This document shows, in pieces, positions 1-5,010 of a stretch of DNA of 6,170 nucleotides. This stretch comes from Cellulomonadaceae bacterium (GTDB lineage: Bacteria > Actinomycetota > Actinomycetes > Actinomycetales > Cellulomonadaceae): contig JAITCK010000115.1 in assembly GCA_031283115.1 (NCBI GenBank), positions 1 to 6,170 on the forward strand, read 5' to 3'. Made by a program: the position numbers and the translations under genes. Under the pieces are notes generated by a model. It was not told the DNA's origin, made no database searches, and saw nothing but the letters and a program-made list of their open reading frames with translations. Positions within the stretch are counted from its first letter, which is position 1. Each line of letters opens with the position of its first letter.

Positions 1-1
1 G

Positions 2-445
2 CGTCCGGTGTACTATGCCGCAGTGGCAGCCCGGTCTTATACTGATGTACGGGAATCGTCTGAACAAATAAAAGTAGAAGGCTGGACCTATGCGCCGGAA
101 TACCTTCGAAGCGGGGACAAGGTGCTGCTGGTTGATGATATTTTTGACAGCGGAAAGACCATTAACCATTTGGCGGGAATTATTCTTGAAAAAGGCATAC
201 CCCGTGAAGATCTTAAAGTTGCCGTCCACGATTACAAATTTTATTTTGACAAGCCAAACCAGCTTCCCGTTCAGCCGGACTACTGGTGCCGCAAGCACGA
301 GCAATCAATAAACGATGAAGATTCCTGGATTCATTATATGAGCCACGAACTCGTTGGCCTTGATACTGCAGAACTGGAAGGCTACTACTATAAACAGGAC
401 GAGGGGCTGCGGGATGTTTTTTCCGGACTTGAATGGCCCTTATAG
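2..445 (+). CDS. Phosphoribosyltransferase, type I fold (5' end missing)
   Basis: This is the C-terminal part of a PRPP-dependent phosphoribosyltransferase. The reading frame is open to the left edge (codons for Arg-Pro precede the GTG at 8), so the GTG is internal and the true start lies outside the window; about 147 residues are present. The type I PRPP-binding loop is plain at 122-160: [13 protein letters not shown], with the hydrophobic strand, the acidic pair and the G-K-T end. Enzymes of this fold transfer a purine or other base to PRPP in the cytosol, often for salvage. The tail, with an aromatic-rich PDYWCRKH and a WIHYMSHE segment, resembles the loose xanthine/hypoxanthine phosphoribosyltransferase-like group (COG2236-like, from memory), but the substrate cannot be read from it. 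The gene overlaps rnhB by 13 bases, so the two were probably co-transcribed in the source genome. Codon use is more AT-rich than the genes after 640. Confidence 0.85.
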   Translation, partial: RPVYYAAVAARSYTDVRESSEQIKVEGWTYAPEYLRSGDKVLLVDDIFDSGKTINHLAGIILEKGIPREDLKVAVHDYKFYFDKPNQLPVQPDYWCRKHEQSINDEDSWIHYMSHELVGLDTAELEGYYYKQDEGLRDVFSGLEWPL

Positions 446-636
446 CGGGCTTTGACGAAGCCGGAAGGGGCCCCCTGGCCGGCCCGGTCTACGCCGCGGC
501 GGTGATCCTTCCGCCGGACTTTCCCGTACATATTCTGGACGACTCAAAAAAACTTTCAGAAAAAAAACGCGAAGACGCCGCCGCATTTATACTACAATAC
601 GCCGCCTGGGGCATCGATGCCCAAGCAGTTGAGTGA
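433..636 (+). CDS. rnhB: Ribonuclease HII, N-terminal fragment, cut at the sequence junction
   Basis: RNase HII cleaves the RNA strand of RNA:DNA hybrids and removes single ribonucleotides from DNA. The N-terminus is diagnostic: [20 protein letters not shown] holds the first catalytic Asp-Glu pair (residues 8-9) and the GRG loop, followed by [12 protein letters not shown], a family hallmark. The ATG at 433 gives the motif its usual place near the N-terminus and overlaps the preceding gene by 13 bases. Only 67 codons exist before a TGA at 634, whereas the family is usually about 190-230 residues. The later catalytic aspartates and the C-terminal part are absent. The last residues ([11 protein letters not shown]) still fit the family pattern up to where EID would follow, so the homology seems to end at the join to high-GC DNA rather than at a natural stop. 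As it stands it cannot encode an active enzyme. Confidence 0.9.
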   Translation: MALIAGFDEAGRGPLAGPVYAAAVILPPDFPVHILDDSKKLSEKKREDAAAFILQYAAWGIDAQAVE

Positions 637-640
637 CGCC
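600..640. other. Junction between moderate-GC spirochaete-like DNA and high-GC actinobacterial DNA
   Basis: Left of here the genes use mixed codons with A-runs (for example a run of seven A's near 560) and encode phosphoribosyltransferase and RNase HII. Right of here codons end almost always in C or G and all genes look actinobacterial. RNase HII homology is plausible to about 633 and is then replaced by the frame of the first cyclase. The codons AAG-CAG-TTG-AGT at 623-634 look more like the left segment than the right. No transposase, integrase, tRNA or target-site repeat is visible. A chimeric contig or clone is the simplest reading, though an integration cannot be excluded. Confidence 0.75.
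609..622. repeat. 14-bp perfect palindrome at the junction
   Basis: GGGCATCGATGCCC is its own reverse complement, centred on ATCGAT (a ClaI recognition sequence). The eight central bases CATCGATG occur again at 643-650, in the actinobacterial side. Whether this is part of the joining event or coincidence cannot be decided from the sequence. Confidence 0.6.
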
Positions 641-1729
641 GACATCGATGTGGCCTTCGCGCGCCTCATGGTCAACGGCGGGGCCTGTGCAGACCTGGTC
701 TGCACCCACGACCTCACCATCGACCGCCTTGACGACATTTCTGAACACATCGAACAAGGCACACTCGGCGGGCAACAAGACCTCACCATCGCCGAATTGG
801 CACAGCGCGCAGGCCTCACCCAAGAACAAACAGAAAAGTTCTGGATCTGGCTGGGCGAGCCCCTCGACGCCATCCGCAGCGCCCGCTATTCCGACATCGA
901 CGTCACCGCCCTGCGAACCTTTAAAGCACTGTGGGAAGAAGAACACCTGCCCGAAGAAGTCCAGCGGGACATGGTGCACGCCCTCGGCTCCAACCTTGAC
1001 CGCCTCGCCATGTGGCAGGTATCCGGCATCATGGAAGCCCTGCGGATGCGCGGACTGGCCTCTGCCGACACCGTGCGCATCGCCACTGCCAGAGAAGTTC
1101 CCCACTTCATGCGGATCATGTACCCGCTGGCCGGATACGTGTGGACGCGCAAGTGTGCCTCCGCCACCCGTCACCTCACCGTAGACATGCTGGCCTCGCC
1201 CTTCGCTCCCGACGACACCAGCGAAATGCCCTACCACACGGCAGTCGGATTCGCCGACATCGTCGGATTCACCCAGCACACCCTCACCCTCAGCCCACGG
1301 CAAGTTTCCGAATATGTGGCCACCTTCGAAGGCTGGGCCCGTGACCTGGTGGCCACCCACAACTGCCACACCGTCAAAATGCTGGGCGACGCCGTCTTCT
1401 TCATCGCAGACTCCATCAAAGACGGCGCCGAATGTGCCCTCGCCTTGACCGAAGGCGCACAAGCCACCATCGGCAGCGATGTCCGGGCTGGCCTGGTGTG
1501 GGGCCGGTCTTTGGCGCGGGCTGGTGACGTGTACGGCCCCGCCGTCAACCTGGCCTCCCGGCTCACCGAATGTGCTGGCCCAGGTGGGCTTGTCGTCGAC
1601 CCGGCAACAGCCGCAGCCCTCGCCCCCCTCGGATACACCCTGCACCGCCAGCCCACCACCGACTTGCAAGGCATCGGCGCCTGCTCCCCTGTTGCTGTCT
1701 CCCGTGCGCAGACCCCCAGCGCACTATAA
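617..1729 (+). CDS. Class III adenylate cyclase, Rv1264-like, catalytically complete (cyclase 1)
   Basis: The predicted cytosolic enzyme makes cAMP from ATP; no membrane segment or signal peptide is seen. Residues ~20-190 form a helical regulatory domain like that of Mycobacterium tuberculosis Rv1264. It contains C24-x4-C29-T-H31, a MerR-like segment ([12 protein letters not shown], residues 56-67) and a conserved RKC (C180). The catalytic domain starts near residue 205. All six canonical residues are present with Rv1264-like spacing: metal-binding D214 and D258, base-selecting K254 and D304, and transition-state N311 and R315. The Lys/Asp pair predicts ATP rather than GTP. The ATG at 617 lies inside the junction and has no clear Shine-Dalgarno; homology to cyclase 2 starts near residue 17, so the native 5' end and promoter may be lost and the first few codons may be foreign. 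The stop lies 9 bases before cyclase 2, which suggests one transcript. At 370 residues it is close to Rv1264 in length. Confidence 0.88.
   Translation: MPKQLSDADIDVAFARLMVNGGACADLVCTHDLTIDRLDDISEHIEQGTLGGQQDLTIAELAQRAGLTQEQTEKFWIWLGEPLDAIRSARYSDIDVTALRTFKALWEEEHLPEEVQRDMVHALGSNLDRLAMWQVSGIMEALRMRGLASADTVRIATAREVPHFMRIMYPLAGYVWTRKCASATRHLTVDMLASPFAPDDTSEMPYHTAVGFADIVGFTQHTLTLSPRQVSEYVATFEGWARDLVATHNCHTVKMLGDAVFFIADSIKDGAECALALTEGAQATIGSDVRAGLVWGRSLARAGDVYGPAVNLASRLTECAGPGGLVVDPATAAALAPLGYTLHRQPTTDLQGIGACSPVAVSRAQTPSAL
977..1003 (+). repeat. 27-bp exact repeat shared by the two cyclase genes (copy 1)
   Basis: These 27 bases, encoding HALGSNLDR in the regulatory domain of cyclase 1, are identical at every base, including third codon positions, to 2138-2164 in cyclase 2. 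The surrounding DNA differs at many silent sites. Confidence 0.8.
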
Positions 1730-1738
1730 GATCGCAGT

Positions 1739-2875
1739 GTGACCCAGGACACGCCTGCTACCCGTTCGGTAGCCAACGCTCCCGGCTGGACAAGCGAGCC
1801 GCCGCCAGGCGAAACGATGCCAACCCTCCGCGTTGAAGGCGGCCCCTGCGCCAACCGCACCTGCACCCACCACATCTCCGCCGACACCCTGCCCGACATC
1901 CAAGAACACCTGGAACACGGGGTACTAGGCGGAACCTGCAACCTCACCCTGAACCAACTTGCCGACAAGGCTGGCCTGCCCGTCGACGTGGTCAAAAACT
2001 TTTGGTTGTGGCTGGGCGAACCCGTCACCGACCCCACCCTGCCCGCCTACAACGACTTCGACGCCGCCGGGCTGCGCATGTTCGCCGACCACGTCGACTA
2101 CGCCCGCCTCCCAGCAGAAGGTCAACGAGAACTCCTCCACGCCCTCGGCTCCAACCTTGACCGCTTAGCCATGTGGCAGATCGTGCTGGCCATGGAAGTC
2201 CTCAGTCTCAACAACGTCGCCGATGCCGACACTGTGCGCACCCACGTCGCAAAAATCATGCCCGAATTTGTGCGCGCCTTGTACCCCAGCGTCGGATACA
2301 TATGGGTGCGCAAATGCCTGTCCTCCACCAAACACCTCAGCGTTGACCTGCTCTCCTCCCCCTTCGCCCCCGATGATGTCAGCGAACTCCCCTACCACAC
2401 CGCAGTCGGATTCGTCGACATCGCCGGATTCACCAAACGCACCGCCGCCTACACGGCCCGGCAAATCACCGACTACCTGGGCGTCTTCGAAGGCGACGCC
2501 AGAGACATCATCGCCAACAACGGTGGGCGAACCATCAAAATGATCGGCGACAAAGTCTTCTTCGCCTCTGACAACCTCGACACCGGTGCTGACGTTGCCT
2601 TCGCCCTCACCTCTGCCAACGCCTACGGAGTAGACAGCCCCGTGCGCGTCTCCCTGGTGTGGGGGCGCTGCCTCACCCGGTTTGGCGACCTCTTCGGCCC
2701 CGCCGTCAACCTGGCCGCCCTGCTCACAAAATGCGCCAGCCCCGGCGAAATAGTCATCGACACCACCACTGCTGCCGCCCTGGCATCCGGGCCATACATA
2801 CTGCAGCGGCGCCCGCAGGTAGAACTGGAAGGCTTCGGTTCAGTGTCACCCGTCATCCTGCAACGAAACGGCTAG
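1739..2875 (+). CDS. Class III cyclase paralogue lacking the catalytic arginine (cyclase 2)
   Basis: This is a tandem paralogue of cyclase 1, aligning without gaps from residue 37 to 328 (constant offset of 13) and roughly half identical by eye. It has the same plan: C37-x4-C42-T-H44, MerR-like segment (LTLNQLADKAGL, 69-80), RKC (C193), then the cyclase domain. D227, K267, D271, D317 and N324 match the canonical metal, base and transition-state residues, but the transition-state arginine position is Leu328 (CTG at 2720-2722). A homodimer should therefore be weak or inactive. It could still supply the metal-binding half of a site completed by cyclase 1, or act as a regulatory partner. The GTG at 1739 gives 378 residues and close coupling to cyclase 1. 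ATG 1817 (352 residues) has a better ribosome site (AGGCGA at 1807-1812) and would drop a Pro/Thr-rich, probably disordered leader, so the start is uncertain. The protein is soluble; no signal peptide or membrane segment is seen. Confidence 0.88.
   Translation: MTQDTPATRSVANAPGWTSEPPPGETMPTLRVEGGPCANRTCTHHISADTLPDIQEHLEHGVLGGTCNLTLNQLADKAGLPVDVVKNFWLWLGEPVTDPTLPAYNDFDAAGLRMFADHVDYARLPAEGQRELLHALGSNLDRLAMWQIVLAMEVLSLNNVADADTVRTHVAKIMPEFVRALYPSVGYIWVRKCLSSTKHLSVDLLSSPFAPDDVSELPYHTAVGFVDIAGFTKRTAAYTARQITDYLGVFEGDARDIIANNGGRTIKMIGDKVFFASDNLDTGADVAFALTSANAYGVDSPVRVSLVWGRCLTRFGDLFGPAVNLAALLTKCASPGEIVIDTTTAAALASGPYILQRRPQVELEGFGSVSPVILQRNG
2138..2164 (+). repeat. 27-bp exact repeat shared by the two cyclase genes (copy 2)
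   Basis: This is the second copy of the block at 977-1003, in the matching position of cyclase 2. It is a remnant of the duplication, or a patch of gene conversion or strong constraint. Confidence 0.8.
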
Positions 2876-2878
2876 GGC

Positions 2879-2901
2879 ACGGCAAGTGCGCAGAGTGCCG
2901 T
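2879..2901. terminator. Weak hairpin between convergent genes, possible terminator
   Basis: ACGGCA (2879-2884) and TGCCGT (2896-2901) can pair to a 6-bp stem with an 11-base loop. It sits 4 bases after the stop of cyclase 2 and before the convergent end of cofE, the right place for a terminator. There is no T-run and the stem is short, so this is only a candidate. Confidence 0.25.
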
Positions 2902-2930
2902 CCGGCGTGACTATCTGACGTACTGTGACC

Positions 2931-3836
2931 TCAGTTGTTGCGATGACTACCGTTAGCGATGGCGCGCCCGTCGGCTAGGCCTCGCGCGTAGGCGTCCGCG
3001 CTGCCCTCACGGAAAAGGTCATCCCTGCTGGGCCGGATCAGCGAACGCGCCCCCGGCCCGTCGTCGGCGGTGACGTAGCGGCCCAGGCCACGGACGACAG
3101 CGACGGGGCGGCCCGCCTGCTTGCCCCGGACCAGTTCGCTGGCCGCCGCGATTTCATCGACGATGGCAGGCATGGTGGCGTTGAGTTGACGGCCCTGCGC
3201 GTCTGGCTGCCCGCGCAAGTCATCGGCGACGACAAGGCCTGCCGCTCCGATAGCAATGTCAACCAGGCCGTCCCGCCAGGGCCTGCCCACCGTGTCGGTG
3301 ACGACGACGCCCAGCCGGGCCAGGCCAAAGCGGCAGGTCATAGCGGCGCGAAGGGCGCGGGCTGTCGCGTCCGGGTCCAGCGGCAGCAGCAGAACCATCC
3401 CGTCGGGCGTATTGGAGGCGTCCACTCCGGCGGCAGCCATGACCAGGCCCAGCCGGTTTTCGACAATCCGCAGGGGCGGGGTGGGGGTGCCGTCCGCTGC
3501 TGGCGGGCGGGCACGGGTAGCGACAATGCGGACTGTCTCATCGCTGATGGCCTGCTCGCGGTCGACGGCAGGAACCATGCGACCTTCCGCCTTGGACACG
3601 ATTTTCGACGTGACGACGACGATATCCCCGTCGGCCAGCCCCTCGCCGTCCGTTGCCCTGCTGTTAGCCGCCCCGCTGTCGTCAGTTGACCCGCTGTCGT
3701 CGGGCACGTCGGTCGAGCCTGTCGAGGCCAACGCGGCAGCCACCGCATCTCCCACGAGGGCAGCCAGGTCATCGCCCGGTGTGACCTCGTGGGGAAAGTC
3801 CGGCGCCCAAACTTCCAGCCGTGCCGCCTGCGTCAT
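2931..3836 (-). CDS. cofE: Coenzyme F420-0:L-glutamate ligase (gamma-glutamyl ligase)
   Basis: CofE uses GTP to add L-glutamate residues, gamma-linked, to F420-0, giving the polyglutamylated F420 that cellular enzymes bind. The family patterns appear in order: [17 protein letters not shown] (residues 70-86), [17 protein letters not shown] (126-142) and [20 protein letters not shown] (178-197). D139, N142, D181 and T182 match the metal/GTP-site residues known from the archaeal enzyme (D109, N112, D150, T151, from memory). The 301-residue protein is a stand-alone ligase: it lacks the C-terminal nitroreductase-like domain of mycobacterial FbiB, so that step must be encoded elsewhere. An insertion at residues ~37-66, rich in Ser, Thr, Asp and Gly and made partly of an 18-bp repeat, precedes the first motif. 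The ATG overlaps the stop of the upstream oxidoreductase gene (ATGA), implying translational coupling. The product acts in the cytosol. Confidence 0.93.
   Translation of the reverse strand: MTQAARLEVWAPDFPHEVTPGDDLAALVGDAVAAALASTGSTDVPDDSGSTDDSGAANSRATDGEGLADGDIVVVTSKIVSKAEGRMVPAVDREQAISDETVRIVATRARPPAADGTPTPPLRIVENRLGLVMAAAGVDASNTPDGMVLLLPLDPDATARALRAAMTCRFGLARLGVVVTDTVGRPWRDGLVDIAIGAAGLVVADDLRGQPDAQGRQLNATMPAIVDEIAAASELVRGKQAGRPVAVVRGLGRYVTADDGPGARSLIRPSRDDLFREGSADAYARGLADGRAIANGSHRNN
3672..3701 (-). repeat. Short tandem repeat, 18-bp period, inside cofE
   Basis: The 12-base word CCCGCTGTCGTC (plus strand) occurs at 3672-3683 and 3690-3701, 18 bases apart. It encodes the repeated DDSG within the low-complexity insertion of CofE, and the period of six codons keeps the frame. 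Confidence 0.65.
3833..3836 (-). other. ATGA stop/start overlap coupling the oxidoreductase and cofE
   Basis: On the minus strand the cofE start codon (3836-3834) and the oxidoreductase stop TGA (3835-3833) share two bases. This arrangement usually means that ribosomes finishing the first gene re-initiate on the second. Confidence 0.85.
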
Positions 3837-4831
3837 CGGTGGAGTTTGGGCAGCACGTCGCGGGCGAAAACGTCAATCCACTCACGCTGGTTGCGACCCA
3901 CATTGTGCAGGTAGACCCGGTCGAAGCCCAGGTCAACATATTTTTGGATAGCCTCACGATGCTTGTCCGGATCGGCGGAAATGACCATGCGGCCTTCGAA
4001 ATCTTCAGGCCGCACCAGTTTGGCGATTTGGGCGAAGTCGTGGGGGGAGCGAATGTCGGCCTTAGGGAACTTCATGCCACCGTTGGGCCATTCCGTCATG
4101 GCGTTAGCCAGGGCTTCCTCATCGGTTTCCGCCCACGACATGTGGACTTGCAGAACTTTGGGCATCCCTTCCGGGTCGCGGCCAGATTCCCGCACACCCT
4201 CCTCAAACTTGCCGAAAAGCATCGAGATTTTTTCTAGCGGGGCGCCCACAGTGATGATGCCGTCGGCGTGCCTGCCCGTCCGTTTAGCCGTGACCGGGCC
4301 AGCGGTGGCAACCAGGATTTCCGGGGCTTCATCGGGCATGGTCCACAGGTGCGTGGACTCCATTGTGTAAAAGGCCCCCGAGTGCTTGACATCTTTGCCG
4401 TCCAGGCCGGACTGGAAGAGTTTTTTGATGAGGTCAATGGCCTCAAACATGCGGTTGATGCGCTCAGGGGCTTCCGGCCAGTAGCCGCCCACCACATGCT
4501 CGTTGAGGGCTTCGCCGCTGCCCAATCCCAGCCAGTGCCTGCCCGGATACATGGCTGCCAGGGTGGCGGAAGCCTGGGCCACCATGGCCGGGTGGAAGCG
4601 GAAGGAGGGGCAGGTGACGCCGGGGCCAATATCGCCGACCGTCCGCTCCCCCAACGCCGTCAGCACATTCCACACAAAGGCCGCCTGGCCTTGCTGCGGC
4701 ACCCACGGCTGCACATGGTCAGCCGCCATCACCCCGGAAAACCCGCGCGATTCCGCGTAAGCCGACAAGTCCACCACCTCAGTGGGGTGAAACTGCTCCA
4801 ACATGGCCGCATATCCGATGGTCAAACTCAT
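3833..4831 (-). CDS. F420-dependent luciferase-like (LLM) oxidoreductase, FGD group
   Basis: This is a TIM-barrel oxidoreductase that transfers hydride to or from the deazaflavin F420. It aligns along its whole 332 residues with F420-dependent glucose-6-phosphate dehydrogenase of M. tuberculosis (FGD1, 336 residues) and fits the broad FGD-like family TIGR03557. The F420/catalytic residues are kept: E12 in LEQF, H39 and W43 in ADHVQPW, and E107 in GSGEALNE. Of the four residues holding the sugar phosphate in FGD1 (T195, K198, K259, R283, from memory), the first two are V195 and P198 here, while K257 and R281 may replace the others. The substrate is therefore probably not glucose-6-phosphate; an alcohol or another sugar is possible. 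ATG 4831 is preceded by AGGGTGG as a fair ribosome site. The stop overlaps the start of cofE, so the pair forms an F420-use and F420-maturation operon. No signal peptide is evident. Confidence 0.9.
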   Translation of the reverse strand: MSLTIGYAAMLEQFHPTEVVDLSAYAESRGFSGVMAADHVQPWVPQQGQAAFVWNVLTALGERTVGDIGPGVTCPSFRFHPAMVAQASATLAAMYPGRHWLGLGSGEALNEHVVGGYWPEAPERINRMFEAIDLIKKLFQSGLDGKDVKHSGAFYTMESTHLWTMPDEAPEILVATAGPVTAKRTGRHADGIITVGAPLEKISMLFGKFEEGVRESGRDPEGMPKVLQVHMSWAETDEEALANAMTEWPNGGMKFPKADIRSPHDFAQIAKLVRPEDFEGRMVISADPDKHREAIQKYVDLGFDRVYLHNVGRNQREWIDVFARDVLPKLHR

Positions 4832-5010
4832 ACCACCACCCTAACCCGGCCTGGTGGCAGAGCGCACGGCACGCGAAGGCACATATGTATATGTGGGGGG
4901 TTGTATATGTGAAGGTTGTCCGTGCCTGGGGGCGTCTGGGTGACCGGGCAGGGGGCGCATTGGGCGCGGGCTAGCGGCGCGGGAGCAAACATCTGGAACA
5001 ATGCCCGTCC
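4832..5010. promoter_or_regulatory. Divergent intergenic region between the F420 operon and valS
   Basis: These 179 bases must hold the promoters for both directions. They contain the AT-rich repeat cluster at 4880-4911, surrounded by very GC-rich sequence, and no RNA gene that I can recognise. I see no T-box pattern or anti-terminator hairpin for valS. A six-codon ATG frame (5001-5018, encoding MPVHE then TGA) overlaps the valS start out of frame, with GGAA at 4995-4998 as the only purine-rich patch near either start. Confidence 0.6.
4880..4911. promoter_or_regulatory. AT-rich direct and inverted repeats, candidate operator or promoter
   Basis: CACATAT (4880-4886) and ATATGTG (4889-4895) form a 7-bp inverted repeat with a 2-base gap. 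TGTATATGTG occurs at 4886-4895 and again at 4902-4911, a direct repeat 16 bases apart with a G-run between. The cluster is a sharp AT-rich island in GC-rich DNA, upstream of both divergent genes, as expected for a regulator-binding site. On the minus strand it also offers TATACA, a possible -10 element for the F420 operon. Confidence 0.5.

Noticed and set aside
8..10. GTG as the true start of the phosphoribosyltransferase
   Set aside because: The frame is open upstream to the window edge and the protein would lack the N-terminal part of the fold, so the gene is simply cut by the window.
600..640. Insertion-sequence or phage attachment site at the seam
   Set aside because: No transposase or integrase, no terminal inverted repeats, no duplicated target and no tRNA nearby. 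The palindrome alone is not enough.
587..1669. Long 360-codon open frame on the minus strand opposite cyclase 1
   Set aside because: It is an antisense shadow of a GC-rich coding gene: Gly/Val-rich, no recognisable domain, and cyclase 1 has all its catalytic motifs on the other strand.
1730..1738. Promoter between the two cyclase genes
   Set aside because: There are only nine bases between stop and GTG, so shared transcription is the simpler reading.
1231..2037. 268-codon minus-strand frame spanning the two cyclase genes
   Set aside because: Ser/Arg/Pro-rich shadow translation with no domain, and it crosses both cyclase genes.
3256..3951. 231-codon plus-strand frame opposite cofE
   Set aside because: Low-complexity shadow of cofE; the minus strand carries clear CofE motifs.
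4832..5010. T-box or other riboswitch upstream of valS
   Set aside because: I see no T-box consensus or specifier-loop/anti-terminator arrangement, and 179 bases shared with a divergent operon leave little room.
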